From Ottowia testudinis (GTDB taxonomy: Bacteria; Pseudomonadota; Gammaproteobacteria; Burkholderiales; Burkholderiaceae_C), in the NCBI RefSeq assembly GCF_017498525.1, contig NZ_CP071796.1:2914001-2978000 (forward strand): DNA of 64,000 nt. Direction: 5' to 3'. How positions within the stretch are numbered: the first letter of the stretch is position 1; each line of letters begins with the position of its first letter. Of the stretch, positions 48,083 to 57,070 are shown piece after piece. Under the pieces are notes generated by a model, which worked only from the letters and a program-made list of their open reading frames with translations, had not been told where the DNA came from and made no database searches. A program made the position numbers and the translations under genes.

Positions 48083-48853
48083 ATGGATTTGATCGCACTG
48101 CCCGCCTTTGAGGACAACTACCTGTGGCTGTTACACGATGGTCAGCAAGCCTTGGTGGTGGACCCGGGCGACGCCGCACCGGTGCGCGCGGCGCTCGAAC
48201 GGCGGGGCCTGCGGCTCGCGAGCATTCTAGTCACGCACCACCACGCCGATCACACCGGCGGCGTGGCCGAGCTGCGCCAGGCCACTGGCGCCCAGGTATT
48301 CGGTCCGGCGCTTGAGCGCATTCCCGAGCCCTACACACCGCTGCAAGGCGGCGACGTGGTGCGCACGCTGGGGCTGGCCTTTCGCGTCATTGGCGTGCCG
48401 GGCCACACGTCCGGGCACATTGCGTACTTCGCGTCCGGTGCGGCAGGCGGGCCGCTGCTGTTTTGCGGCGATACGCTGTTCTCGGGCGGCTGCGGCCGCC
48501 TGTTCGAGGGCACGCCGGCCCAAATGCTGGCGTCGCTCGATGCACTGGCCGCGCTGCCGGACGGCACGCGCGTGTGCTGCGCGCACGAGTACACGCTCGG
48601 TAACCTGCGTTTTGCATGCGCGGTCGAGCCCGACAACCACGCGCTGACCGATTACCTGCGCCACTGCCAGCAATTGCGTGAAGCGGGCGTGCCGACGCTG
48701 CCCTCCAGCATCGGCACCGAGCGTGCGATCAACCCCTTTCTGCGCAGCCGCGAGCCTGCGGTGATCGAGGCCGTGCGCGCGCACGCGCCGTCCGCAACCG
48801 GCGAAGCGGCGGTGTTCGCCGCGCTTCGCCAATGGAAGAACGAATTCAGATGA
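48083..48853 (+). CDS. gloB: Hydroxyacylglutathione hydrolase (glyoxalase II)
   Basis: Hydrolyses S-D-lactoylglutathione to lactate and glutathione in methylglyoxal detoxification. 256 residues. Metallo-beta-lactamase motif [10 protein letters not shown], further metal ligands [22 protein letters not shown] and CAHEYTLGN, all conserved for GloB. Stop overlaps the mltD start in ATGA, so the two are coupled. A TATAAT box lies 9 bp before the ATG. Confidence 0.95.
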   Translation: MDLIALPAFEDNYLWLLHDGQQALVVDPGDAAPVRAALERRGLRLASILVTHHHADHTGGVAELRQATGAQVFGPALERIPEPYTPLQGGDVVRTLGLAFRVIGVPGHTSGHIAYFASGAAGGPLLFCGDTLFSGGCGRLFEGTPAQMLASLDALAALPDGTRVCCAHEYTLGNLRFACAVEPDNHALTDYLRHCQQLREAGVPTLPSSIGTERAINPFLRSREPAVIEAVRAHAPSATGEAAVFAALRQWKNEFR

Positions 48854-50493
48854 AGTGGTATCAAGCATTGGCGCTGGTCGCCAGCGTGGCATTGGCCGGC
48901 TGCGCCGCGCCCACGACCGCCCCCGACGGCACCGCGCCCAGCGCGTCCACCCCGAGCAGAGCCGCCCGCTCCGGCGAAATGCCCGACGTGGCGGTGTCCG
49001 AACTGCGCGGTGGCAAAGTGGCCGCGCTGGAGGCGCCGGCCGACCTGTGGGAGCGCGTGCGCCGCGGCTTTGCCATGCCCGACCTGACGGATGAACTGGT
49101 CGAACGGCACGAGCAGTGGTACACCACGCGCCCCGACTACATCGAGCGCATGGTCGACCGCTCGCGCCTGTATATCTTCCACATCGTCGAAGAGCTGGAG
49201 CTGCGCGGCATGCCGACCGAGCTGGCGCTGCTGCCCTACATCGAATCGGCCTTCAACCCGCAGGCCGTCAGCAGCGCCAAGGCAGCCGGCATGTGGCAGT
49301 TCATGCCCGCCACCGGGCGCGACTTTCGCCTGACGCAGAACATGCTGCGCGACGACCGCCGCAATGTGCTGGATTCGACCCGCGCGGCGCTCGACTACCT
49401 GCAAAAGCTGCACGACATGTTCGGCGACTGGCACCTGGCGCTGGCCGCCTACAACTGGGGCCAGGGCAACGTCAAGCGCGCTATCGAGCGCAACCAGGCC
49501 GCCGGCCTGCCGACCGGCTACATGGACCTGAACATGCCGGCCGAGACGCGCAACTACGTGCCCAAGCTGCAGGCGGTGAAAAACATCATCGCCAACCCGC
49601 AGCGCATGGGTTCGGTGCTGCCGCTGATCGAAAACCACCCGTTCTTCGACACCGTCGACATCACCCAGGACATCGATGTCAACGTGGCCGCGCGCATGGC
49701 CGAGGTGCGGCTGGAGGACTTCAAGGCGCTCAACCCCTCGCAGCGCAAGCCCGTGATCTTTGCCGCCGGCACACCGCAAATCCTGCTGCCGTGGAACAAC
49801 GCCGACACCTTCAAGCAAAACCTGGCCAAGGCGGCGCCGGGTTCGCTCGCCTCGTGGACGGCCTGGGTCGCGCCACACGCCATGCCTTCGCGCGAAGTGG
49901 CCAGCCGCTTTGACATGGACGAGGGCGACTTCCGCGAGATGAACAACATCCCGCGCGGCATGGTCATCAAAAGCGGCTCCACCGTGCTGGTGCGGCGCGG
50001 CAACGGCGCCGCGCAGGCGGTGGCCAGCCATGTGGTGAACAACGCGCAGCTTGCCTACGCGCCCGAGATCGTGCTGCGCCGCACCTCGGTGCGCGCGCGC
50101 AAGGGCGACTCCATCGCGACCGTGGCGGCACGCTACGACTTGCCCGCCGCCACCGTGGCGGGCTGGAACAAGACCAACGCCCGCGCCGGGCTCAAGCGCG
50201 GCCAGGCCGTGGTGCTTTACCTGCCGGTGCGCGCCGCTGCCGCTGCCGCGCGCGACGGTGTGGAGGCCGGGCGCCACCAAAAGACCAGCGCCCGCTCGTC
50301 GCGGGGCGAGTCCAAGCCGGCCGCGCGCGGCAGCCGTGCCCAGGCCAAATCGGCGCCCGAGCGCGAGGCCAAAAGGTCTGGCAAGACACGGCGCGCCGAC
50401 GCCAAAACCGCGCCGGCCAAGGGATCCGCGCGCACCGCTGGCCCAAAGACCTCGCCCAAGCCCGGCGCCAAGAAAGCCAAGGCCAAGCGCTGA
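48850..50493 (+). CDS. mltD: Membrane-bound lytic murein transglycosylase D
   Basis: Cleaves peptidoglycan glycan strands in the periplasm. 547 residues with a lipoprotein signal (VASVALAGC). The SLT domain has the catalytic Glu in [14 protein letters not shown] and the [15 protein letters not shown] block; C-terminal parts include a LysM-like domain ([20 protein letters not shown]) and a weaker one before it. A Lys/Ala/Arg-rich tail of about 75 residues is unusual and probably disordered and cell-wall or DNA/anion binding. The start sits inside the gloB stop. Confidence 0.93.
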   Translation: MKWYQALALVASVALAGCAAPTTAPDGTAPSASTPSRAARSGEMPDVAVSELRGGKVAALEAPADLWERVRRGFAMPDLTDELVERHEQWYTTRPDYIERMVDRSRLYIFHIVEELELRGMPTELALLPYIESAFNPQAVSSAKAAGMWQFMPATGRDFRLTQNMLRDDRRNVLDSTRAALDYLQKLHDMFGDWHLALAAYNWGQGNVKRAIERNQAAGLPTGYMDLNMPAETRNYVPKLQAVKNIIANPQRMGSVLPLIENHPFFDTVDITQDIDVNVAARMAEVRLEDFKALNPSQRKPVIFAAGTPQILLPWNNADTFKQNLAKAAPGSLASWTAWVAPHAMPSREVASRFDMDEGDFREMNNIPRGMVIKSGSTVLVRRGNGAAQAVASHVVNNAQLAYAPEIVLRRTSVRARKGDSIATVAARYDLPAATVAGWNKTNARAGLKRGQAVVLYLPVRAAAAAARDGVEAGRHQKTSARSSRGESKPAARGSRAQAKSAPEREAKRSGKTRRADAKTAPAKGSARTAGPKTSPKPGAKKAKAKR

Positions 50494-50509
50494 CCACGCC
50501 GAGGGCGCG

Positions 50510-51592
50510 TCAAGACACCTGAAACTTCAGCTTGGCGCGGCGCACGAAATCATTGGTGTAGGTGGCCCCTGGCGCTTGGACGCGCGTGAAGCCCCCGCCG
50601 TATTGCGCCACCACGCGGTGCGCCGTGGTCACGGCTTCCTCAGACACCACACCGTCCGGCGAAAATGCGGCACGAGCTTTCTCCAGCGACGCCAGGTAGA
50701 TCGCCCGGTCGCCGTACATGTAGGCTTCGGGCACGCCGCGCACGATGTCGCTGGGGCCCGCCGTCTGCAGCCATTTGAGGGCGCGCACCGTGGCGTTGGC
50801 GATGGCCTGAACGGTTTGCGGGTAACGCACCACGAAAGCCTGCGGCGCAAACACGCAGCCACCGGGCATCGGTCCGCCGAACAATTCCTGCGTGCCGCGC
50901 GGTGAGCGCGTGTCGGCCACCACGCGGATCTCGCCACGAAACTCCAGCAGGCTGATTACCGGGTCGACGCTGGCGAGGGCGTCGATGCGGCCTTCGCGCA
51001 AGGCTGCGGCGGCGGCCGTGGACGTGCCGATACCGACGTATTCGACATCAGCCGCCGCCACACCGGCGCGCGCCAGCACCATGCGCGCAAACCAGTGGGT
51101 GGACGAATCCGGCGCCGAGATGCCGACGCGCCGGCCCCGGAGCTGCGACACCTCCCGGAAATCCGGCAGCGCGCGCGTGCCGACGCCAAACACCAATTGC
51201 GGCGCCCGCCCCAGCAAGGCGAAGGCTCGGCAGGTCAGACCCCGCTGGCGCAGCAGAATGGTGTGCTCGAAGCCGCCGGCACCCACGTCGGCACGGCCGT
51301 GCAGCAGCGACTGCAGCGCCAGGCCACCGCCGGCGTGGTCTTGCAGCTCCACCTCCAGTCCCTCCTCGGCAAAAAAGCCGAGGTGTTCGGCAATCGTGAG
51401 CGGCAGGTAATACAGCGTGGTCTTGCCGCCGACGGCCAGGGTAAGCTTGGGTTTTTCAGGCTTTTCCGGCCGCTCCTGCGACCGCGCCGCGCCGTGCGCC
51501 GACAGCGTGGCGGCCACCAGGGCGCGCAACACGGTACGGCGCCGCTCCGGCCGTGGCACAGCGGAGATCGGGGGGGGCACATCGAAAGCCAT
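50510..51592 (-). CDS. ABC-type solute-binding protein, NMT1/SsuA-like
   Basis: About 360 residues. Arg-rich start (PERRRTVLRALVAATLSAHG) suggesting a Tat-type leader; mature part with LTLAVGGKTTLYYLPLTIAEHLGF and DHAGGGLALQSLLHGRADVGAGG, as in NMT1/SsuA-type proteins that bind thiamine precursors, sulfonates or taurine. The cognate permease and ATPase genes are not adjacent. Eight consecutive G lie in the 5' part of the gene (51570-51577), encoding Pro codons; a slip there would frameshift. Start is uncertain. Confidence 0.8.
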   Translation of the reverse strand: MAFDVPPPISAVPRPERRRTVLRALVAATLSAHGAARSQERPEKPEKPKLTLAVGGKTTLYYLPLTIAEHLGFFAEEGLEVELQDHAGGGLALQSLLHGRADVGAGGFEHTILLRQRGLTCRAFALLGRAPQLVFGVGTRALPDFREVSQLRGRRVGISAPDSSTHWFARMVLARAGVAAADVEYVGIGTSTAAAAALREGRIDALASVDPVISLLEFRGEIRVVADTRSPRGTQELFGGPMPGGCVFAPQAFVVRYPQTVQAIANATVRALKWLQTAGPSDIVRGVPEAYMYGDRAIYLASLEKARAAFSPDGVVSEEAVTTAHRVVAQYGGGFTRVQAPGATYTNDFVRRAKLKFQVS

Positions 51593-51702
51593 TGCTTGAC
51601 GGTAGCCGAAGCCAACCGGCTGCGGCATCGGGTGCAGCCCCGATCGGGTTTCTGCCTAGGCGCGCGGACGATGCATGCGCCACAGCGCCCGCGCAAAAAC
51701 CG

Positions 51703-52125
51703 TCAGCGCCAGCCTTGGAACAGGATCGCCACGTTGATGGCGAAGGCCAGGCCCCAGACCGCGCTGCGCATGGTGGCCATGCCGCCCACGTAAGTCACGA
51801 TGTAACCCATGCGCAGCAGCACGTACAGCAGCGCCAGCAGATCGACACGGCCCTGCGGCGCGCCCAGTTGCAGGGCCGCCAGCACCGCACCGATGAAGAA
51901 CGGCAGGCCTTCAAAACTGTTGGCCTGCGCTGCATTGGCACGCGCGCGCCAATCGGCCTGACGCGCCAGCCACGCACGCGGGTCGGCGTTGTCGTAGCCG
52001 CCCTCGCGCCTTGGCTTGCCCAACTGCCCCCACTTGGCGATGTAGGCACACAACAGCGGCAACAGCGCCGCGATCAGAATGCACCAGTGGGCGACGCTGA
52101 AGCTCTGGAAATGATTGGAATTCAT
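51703..52125 (-). CDS. MAPEG family membrane protein
   Basis: 140 residues with four membrane segments; NSFEGLPFFIGAVL and LALLYVLLRMGYIVTY are characteristic of the MAPEG family (microsomal glutathione transferase-like). Function in bacteria is not well defined. Well separated from neighbours, with a hairpin repeat copy just upstream. Confidence 0.85.
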   Translation of the reverse strand: MNSNHFQSFSVAHWCILIAALLPLLCAYIAKWGQLGKPRREGGYDNADPRAWLARQADWRARANAAQANSFEGLPFFIGAVLAALQLGAPQGRVDLLALLYVLLRMGYIVTYVGGMATMRSAVWGLAFAINVAILFQGWR

Positions 52126-52137
52126 GACGAAACACCC

Positions 52138-52190
52138 CTTTAGCGCCTGACGGACAAGCGCGAGCAGCTATCAAAAAAGTAGTAATTCGC
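52138..52190. repeat. Hairpin repeat copy (intergenic, inverted)
   Basis: ctttagcgcctgacgg, loop, acaagcgcgagcagctatcaaaaaagtag; between the MAPEG gene and recR. Confidence 0.88.
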
Positions 52191-52270
52191 CCACACAGCC
52201 CACGGCCGCGATGCGCTGCGCGAACACCACGCTCCGCAAGCGGGACGCGAACGGCACTGCAGGCGCGTCA

Positions 52271-52861
52271 TCAGCGCCGGTCCACCAGCGCGTGGGCGAT
52301 GGTGCCCAGGTCGACGTATTCGAGCTCGCTGCCCGCCGGGACGCCGCGCGCCAGCCGCGTCACCGTGAAGCCGCGGCTTTTCAGCGCCTGGCCAATGACA
52401 TGCGCGGTGGCCTCGCCCTCGGCAGTGAAGTTGGTGGCCAGGATCACCTCTTGCACCACGCCGTCGCTGGCACGCTCGATCAGCTTGGCCACGCCGATAT
52501 CGCGCGGGCCAATGCCGTCCAGCGGGCTGAGCTTGCCCATCAGCACGAAGTAGCGGCCCTTGAACGCCGCCGTGCGCTCCAGCGCGGCCTGGTCGGCGGG
52601 CGTTTCGACCACGCACAGCTTGGTCGCGTCGCGCCGCGGGTCGCTGCAGGTGGCGCACACCTCGGCCTCGGTGAAGGTGTGGCACAGCGTGCAGTGCCGC
52701 ACCTGCGCCACCGCGTCCTGCAGCGCGCGCGACAGCAGCTGCGCGCCTTCGCGGTCGTGCTGCAGCAGATGAAACGCCATGCGCTGCGCCGAACGCACGC
52801 CCACCCCCGGCAGGCGCCGCAGCGACTGAATCAGGGTGTCGAGGGTGTGCGTGTCAGACAT
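52271..52861 (-). CDS. recR: Recombination mediator protein RecR
   Basis: Works with RecF and RecO to load RecA at gaps. 196 residues: helix-hairpin-helix [21 protein letters not shown]4 zinc motif [16 protein letters not shown], and a Toprim domain with [13 protein letters not shown]. Downstream of ybaB, the usual dnaX-ybaB-recR order, with a GC-rich repeat in the gap. Confidence 0.95.
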   Translation of the reverse strand: MSDTHTLDTLIQSLRRLPGVGVRSAQRMAFHLLQHDREGAQLLSRALQDAVAQVRHCTLCHTFTEAEVCATCSDPRRDATKLCVVETPADQAALERTAAFKGRYFVLMGKLSPLDGIGPRDIGVAKLIERASDGVVQEVILATNFTAEGEATAHVIGQALKSRGFTVTRLARGVPAGSELEYVDLGTIAHALVDRR

Positions 52862-52929
52862 GCGGACGGCCGAGGTTGAAGATTCGGAGCAATCGAAAGG
52901 CCACGGAGCAGGCCATCCCAGCGCCGCCT

Positions 52930-53020
52930 GATCCGGGGTTTTCCCCGTCGGCCAGCGGCGTCCCTCTTCCTGAAGAGAGAAGGGGGAAGGCGAGTCAGCG
53001 CCTCAGGGGGATGCTGCTTA
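52930..53020. repeat. GC-rich dispersed repeat (inverted relative to 25292)
   Basis: gaagagagaagggggaaggcg, then tcagcgcctcagggggatg, corresponds in reverse to catcccccc-tgag, then cgccttccccc, at 25292-25340. It fills the ybaB-recR gap. Confidence 0.6.
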
Positions 53021-53353
53021 AAACGGGAATTTCATCCCCGGCGGCATGCCAGGCATGCCGGCCGGCATCAGCTTGCCCATCTTCTCGGCCGACAGCTCCT
53101 CGGCCTTGCGCACGGCGGCGTTGAAGGCGGCGGCGACCAGGTCTTCGAGCATGTCCTTGTCGTCGGCCAGCAGGCTGGGGTCGATGGTGACGCGCTTGAC
53201 GTCGTGCTTGGCGGTCATCAGCACCTTGACCAGGCCGGCGCCGGATTCGCCCTCGACTTCCATCAGCGCGAGTTCGTCCTGAGCTTTCTTCAGGTTGTCC
53301 TGCATGGCTTGGGCCTGCTTCATCAGGCCGGCGAGTTGTCCTTTGTTGAACAT
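53018..53353 (-). CDS. ybaB: YbaB/EbfC nucleoid-associated protein
   Basis: 111 residues; [20 protein letters not shown] and [20 protein letters not shown] are family signatures, and the tail is Met/Pro/Gly-rich ([12 protein letters not shown]). Dimeric DNA-binding protein usually adjacent to dnaX and recR. Here the dnaX gene is separated from it by a secreted-protein gene. Confidence 0.93.
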   Translation of the reverse strand: MFNKGQLAGLMKQAQAMQDNLKKAQDELALMEVEGESGAGLVKVLMTAKHDVKRVTIDPSLLADDKDMLEDLVAAAFNAAVRKAEELSAEKMGKLMPAGMPGMPPGMKFPF

Positions 53354-53384
53354 GGGGTTCCTTCAGTGATCTTGAAATGGATGG

Positions 53385-54383
53385 TCAGCGCGTGCGGCAA
53401 AGGGCGCCAACGCACGACAAGGTATTGAAATCATAGACGTCCGAATGTCCCGGGTTGCCCGTGGGCATGGGCACACCCTTGGGCACCACGAAGCTGAGCG
53501 AGTGCGCGCCATACAGCCCAGCCGGATAGGTCATCGGCTGAAGCACGACGTAGGCGTCGCGCCAAGCCGGCCGGTGCGCCTTCATGGGATCTTGGCCGGC
53601 GACGGGCGGTAGATCGTTCTTCGGCGCGGCGCGGGCACTGGCTTGCGCCCAGGCGTCGGCATCGGCGCTGGTGGCCGGGCGCAGCAGACCGCGCCGCACG
53701 GCATCCTGGATGCCGGCCGGCCCCGCCAGCGGCGCTTTCGCGTCGCGAAAAGCATCGGGCGGCGTCGCGCTGGAGGTGAGCAGCTGAACGCCTTCGGGCA
53801 ACGGATCGCCCAGCGCGGCGCGGCCATCGCGCGCGGGGTAGACCATCTCCACGGGTTTGCCAAACACCCGCTGCGCCAGCGGATTCAGCCGGCCCAGTTG
53901 TTCGTTGTCGCCGATGTAGAAGTAGCCGCATGGCCCCTTGTTGTCGTGAGAGCTGTTGAGCACCGGCACGGTTTTCTTCAGCCCCGCCACCGCCTGGCGG
54001 TGATAACCGCTCACCAGCACGGCGGCGATGCGCGTGCCGGGTGACCAGCCGATGGCCCACACCGTGGGCTCGTAGGCGCCCAGCATCAGCACCACCGGAC
54101 GTGCCGGGCTGTTGACGGCCACGTCGATGCGCGTGGCCTGGTGACCGCTTTGGTCGATCTGGTAATCCAGCGCGCGGCCGCTGTAGGCGCCGGCGGCCAG
54201 CACGCGCGCATTGGACGGCAGCTTGAGGTTGTCAAACGCGCAGCTGGGGCGCTGCTCGGCCGGGCGCACGGGAAAGTCGAACGGCACCAGGGCACGATCG
54301 GCAGGCTGCGGCGCGTTTTCGGCCCAGCTGGCCAAGGGCAGCAGTGCGGCGGCGAGGGCAAAGGCGCGAAGAAGCAGGTGCAT
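53385..54383 (-). CDS. Exported protein of unknown function, inserted between dnaX and ybaB
   Basis: 332 residues with a Sec signal (FALAAALLPLASWAE). Contains GPCGYFYIGDNEQLGRLNPLA and VLMLGAYEPTVWAIGWSPGTRI, which do not match a family I know. It interrupts the dnaX-ybaB neighbourhood that is normally continuous: the dnaX stop lies 24 bp before its start, and its own stop 31 bp before the ybaB start, so all three are still in one direction and may be cotranscribed. Confidence 0.7.
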   Translation of the reverse strand: MHLLLRAFALAAALLPLASWAENAPQPADRALVPFDFPVRPAEQRPSCAFDNLKLPSNARVLAAGAYSGRALDYQIDQSGHQATRIDVAVNSPARPVVLMLGAYEPTVWAIGWSPGTRIAAVLVSGYHRQAVAGLKKTVPVLNSSHDNKGPCGYFYIGDNEQLGRLNPLAQRVFGKPVEMVYPARDGRAALGDPLPEGVQLLTSSATPPDAFRDAKAPLAGPAGIQDAVRRGLLRPATSADADAWAQASARAAPKNDLPPVAGQDPMKAHRPAWRDAYVVLQPMTYPAGLYGAHSLSFVVPKGVPMPTGNPGHSDVYDFNTLSCVGALCRTR

Positions 54384-54407
54384 GGTGCGGCGATGAATGT
54401 AAAAAGG

Positions 54408-56411
54408 CTACAGCGGCTTGATGCTGCCGGCCACGACTCGGCCGCCGAAGTCGCGCAGCATTTCCTGCACGAAAGGGTCGGCCATGAGCAGGGCTTCAGC
54501 GGCCTTCAGGCGCGCGGCCGCGGCGATGGCGTTGCGGCGCGATGGCGTGTCGGTGACGCGGCCAATCTCGACGTGCAGGCGCACCGCGTGGCCGGCGTCG
54601 GCCAACGCGGCCTGCAGCCGGTCGCGCGCGCCGGATTGCCCAAGCGATTCGCTCTCGACACGCAGTGTCCACTGGCCGTCGGTGCGCGCCACCAGTTCGG
54701 CCTGCAGGGCCAGCTCGCGCACCAGGGCGGCCACTGCCTCGCGCGCCACCAGATCCTGCACCAGCGCATGCCAAAAGTCGCCATGCGCGCCTGGCACCAC
54801 GCTGGGTGGCGCCTCGAGCGTGGCGGGTACGCGCGGCGATTGCGAATCGTGGCCTTCGCGCACCCTGACTGCTACGATTTCAGAAGCTGCTGGCGCTTTA
54901 TGGGACAGCGTTGGCGGCCGATTCTCTTCATGAAACACACGTGGCGCCGACTGCTCGCGCACCGGCATCGGCTGCAGCGGCGGATGGGCACGCGGTGGCG
55001 CCGCGACAGGCCCGTCATCGCTCGCGAAGCCATCGTCCGCGGTGCCGGGCTCGCCGGCCGGCTCGGCGTCCGGGGGGGCGAAGCCGTTTTCATCGACGCC
55101 CAGACCGATGCTGGGCTGAGACTCGTCATTCGTTTCGGCCGGCGATTCGGCGGGCATGCCGACCGCAGGCGGCTGCCGCGGCGCAGGCATTGCAGGAGGA
55201 GCCAGGGGCGGGGCCAAAATCCCGCTTGCCGGCGGTGCCTGCACCGGCACGGCGGCCACGGGCGCCGCGTCAGCCGATTTCAGAGTTTTTTTTTCAGCCG
55301 GTGCGCCAGGCGCGGACTTGAACGGCAGCAAGCGCAGCAGCACCATGGTCAGGCCGGCGTATTCGTCGGGCGCCAGTCCCAGCTCGGCGCGGCCATGGAT
55401 GCACAGGCTGTACAACAGTTGCGTCTCGTCGGCGGGCAGCAGCGCGGCCAGGCGCGCGGTCTCTTGCGCTTCAGGATCGGTGTCGTCGATCGCCATGCCG
55501 GGCACGGCCTGATGAACGGCCATGCGCTGCAACACACTGGCCATGTCTTCCAGCGCGGTGGCGGCCGACAAACCGGCGGCGCGCAATTGCTCGACCAGTT
55601 CGACCACCGCGCGGCCGTCCGCGGCGGCCAGTGCGGCAATCAAGCTGAACACCGCGCCGCGATCCACGCTGCCCAGCATCTGGCGCACCGCGGCCTCTTC
55701 CAGCCTGCCAGAACCAAAGGCGATGGCCTGGTCGGTCAGGCTGAGCGCATCGCGCATGGAGCCGCGCGCCGCGCGCGCCAGCAGACGCAACGCCTGCGGC
55801 TCGGCGGGGACGTTCTCGGTATCGAGCACGTGCCCCAGATGCTGCAGCACCGTCTCGGGCGCCATCGGGCGCAGGTTGAATTGCAGGCAGCGCGAGAGCA
55901 CCGTGACCGGCACTTTTTGCGGATCGGTGGTGGCCAGCACGAACTTGAGGTATTCGGGTGGCTCCTCCAGCGTCTTCAACATGGCGTTGAAGGCGGTGTT
56001 GGTCAGCATGTGCACTTCGTCGATCATGAAGACCTTGAAGCGCCCCTGCACCGGCTTATAGACGGCCTGCTCCAGCAGCTGCTGCACTTCGTCAACGCCA
56101 CGATTGCTGGCGGCATCAAGCTCGGTGTAATCGACGAAACGGCCATAGTCGATATCCATGCAGGCGGGACAAGCGCCGCACGGCGCGGCCGTGATGCCGC
56201 CCTGCCCGTCGGCGCCAGTGCAATTGAGCGACTTGGCCAGGATGCGCGACACCGTGGTCTTGCCGACGCCGCGGGTGCCGGTGAACAGATACGCGTGGTG
56301 CAGCCGCTGCTGCGTGAGGGCATTGGACAAGGCCTGCACCACGTGCTCTTGGCCCACCATTTCGGAGAAATTTCGCGGACGGTATTTGCGCGCCAGCACC
56401 AGATACGACAT
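54408..56411 (-). CDS. dnaX: DNA polymerase III subunits tau/gamma
   Basis: Clamp-loader ATPase of the replisome. 667 residues. Domains I-III (about 1-370) with Walker A GTRGVGKTT, zinc motif (CTGADG to CGACPAC), DEVH Walker B region and the sensor SRC in VTVLSRCLQ. The rest is the tau-specific region, Pro/Ala-rich, then domain V. At residues 373-376 (GAA AAA AAA ACT) there is a run of nine A (55286-55294); a +1 A or -1 shift would end after five more codons at TGA 55270-55272. A hairpin repeat copy adds about 20 residues (around 495-515). Confidence 0.95.
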   Translation of the reverse strand: MSYLVLARKYRPRNFSEMVGQEHVVQALSNALTQQRLHHAYLFTGTRGVGKTTVSRILAKSLNCTGADGQGGITAAPCGACPACMDIDYGRFVDYTELDAASNRGVDEVQQLLEQAVYKPVQGRFKVFMIDEVHMLTNTAFNAMLKTLEEPPEYLKFVLATTDPQKVPVTVLSRCLQFNLRPMAPETVLQHLGHVLDTENVPAEPQALRLLARAARGSMRDALSLTDQAIAFGSGRLEEAAVRQMLGSVDRGAVFSLIAALAAADGRAVVELVEQLRAAGLSAATALEDMASVLQRMAVHQAVPGMAIDDTDPEAQETARLAALLPADETQLLYSLCIHGRAELGLAPDEYAGLTMVLLRLLPFKSAPGAPAEKKTLKSADAAPVAAVPVQAPPASGILAPPLAPPAMPAPRQPPAVGMPAESPAETNDESQPSIGLGVDENGFAPPDAEPAGEPGTADDGFASDDGPVAAPPRAHPPLQPMPVREQSAPRVFHEENRPPTLSHKAPAASEIVAVRVREGHDSQSPRVPATLEAPPSVVPGAHGDFWHALVQDLVAREAVAALVRELALQAELVARTDGQWTLRVESESLGQSGARDRLQAALADAGHAVRLHVEIGRVTDTPSRRNAIAAAARLKAAEALLMADPFVQEMLRDFGGRVVAGSIKPL
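54868..54930. repeat. Hairpin repeat copy inside dnaX
   Basis: gctacgatttcagaagctgctggcgcttta, loop, ggacagcgttggcggccgatt; more diverged than other copies (the right arm is acagcgt). Read in frame within the tau-specific linker. Confidence 0.7.
55270..55295 (-). promoter_or_regulatory. A9 slippage site in dnaX
   Basis: On the coding strand: G followed by nine A then CTCTG. Insertion of one A in the transcript or a -1 ribosomal shift gives codons for N-S-E-I-G followed by TGA, making a 380-residue gamma-like protein that ends at the end of domain III. Long A runs in dnaX of Thermus and the A-rich heptamer in E. coli serve this purpose. Confidence 0.5.
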
Positions 56412-56460
56412 GCCGCGATTCTACGGGGCGCCGCAAGCGCAGCCGGTTTAGAGCTTGCAC

Positions 56461-56481
56461 CCCGAAAGTGATGCTTTCGGG
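56461..56481. repeat. Hairpin upstream of dnaX
   Basis: cccgaaag-tgatg-ctttcggg, a perfect 8-bp stem in the region between the divergent dnaX and small-ORF genes. Confidence 0.5.
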
Positions 56482-56585
56482 CCACGCATCGGGCCGAACC
56501 TGTTCAAAACTGGGTATGCTGCACCGCAATAGAAACGGCTTTTTCCTTTTTAACGGCACGCGGCGCGTCCGGGCTGTCCCTTGTC

Positions 56586-56837
56586 ATGCTTCAGACATTC
56601 GAAAATCCCGACACACTTGTTCGACACGATTGGCATGCGTTGGCTCATCCACAAGCCGCCGCGTTGGTGGACGTCATGTCCGATTGCTGCCACCCCCGAG
56701 CTGCCCGGCTGAAGGTTCGGCTGGCAGAGTGCCGAACGGCTGATGAGCTGTCACAACTGAAAAACGACGTCGTGCATCTGCTGACTCTCAGCTTCGGCCC
56801 GGCGGAAGCCCAGCGCCGCCTGCAGCCACTACAATAG
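56586..56837 (+). CDS. Small conserved-looking hypothetical protein
   Basis: 83 residues, no membrane segment, two adjacent Cys (SDCCHP) and an Arg/Leu-rich end. ATG at 56586. Its last codons overlap the putative -10 (TACAAT, 56830-56835) of the ffs gene. No family recognised. Confidence 0.6.
   Translation: MLQTFENPDTLVRHDWHALAHPQAAALVDVMSDCCHPRAARLKVRLAECRTADELSQLKNDVVHLLTLSFGPAEAQRRLQPLQ
56830..56835 (+). promoter_or_regulatory. Candidate -10 of ffs
   Basis: TACAAT 8 bp before the 5' end of the 4.5S RNA helix; it overlaps the stop codon of the small upstream gene. No clear -35. Confidence 0.45.
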
Positions 56838-56842
56838 ACCGC

Positions 56843-56936
56843 GACGGGCCTTCCCGCATGGTGAAGGAGCCAACCGGGTCAGGTGGGGAACCAAGCAGCC
56901 CTAACTTTGGAGCCAGTGCCGGGGTCAAGGCTCGTC
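56843..56936 (+). ncRNA. ffs: 4.5S signal recognition particle RNA
   Basis: 94 nt. The ends gacgggcctt and aaggctcgtc form a 10-bp helix with one G-U pair. The conserved SRP domain core gggtcaggtggggaaccaag followed by cagccc contains the GGAA tetraloop capped by GG/CC and the asymmetric loop bound by Ffh. With Ffh it targets membrane proteins to SecYEG. No T-run follows; the sequence changes straight into the integrated element, so the native terminator appears displaced. Confidence 0.9.
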
Positions 56937-57035
56937 ATCCGTATCACCCAAACCCCCTGATTCATCAATAACTTAGGCGAAATCAAGGGGTTACGCGCTC
57001 CAATCTGTACCACTTGGCTGTGTCATCCGTACCAC
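56934..57035. other. Candidate left attachment region of the integrated element
   Basis: Starts at the ffs 3' end. Direct repeats gtcatccgtatcac (56934-56947) and gtcatccgtaccac (57022-57035), 13/14 identical and 88 bp apart, and a third gtaccac at 57007 could be integrase-binding sites. Between them an inverted repeat aaccccctgatt/aatcaaggggtt (56951-56992) could end ffs transcription. The right attachment site is outside the window. Confidence 0.5.
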
Positions 57036-57070
57036 GAAAGCCGGGCCGAAGAGGCTCGCCGGGGGATGAA

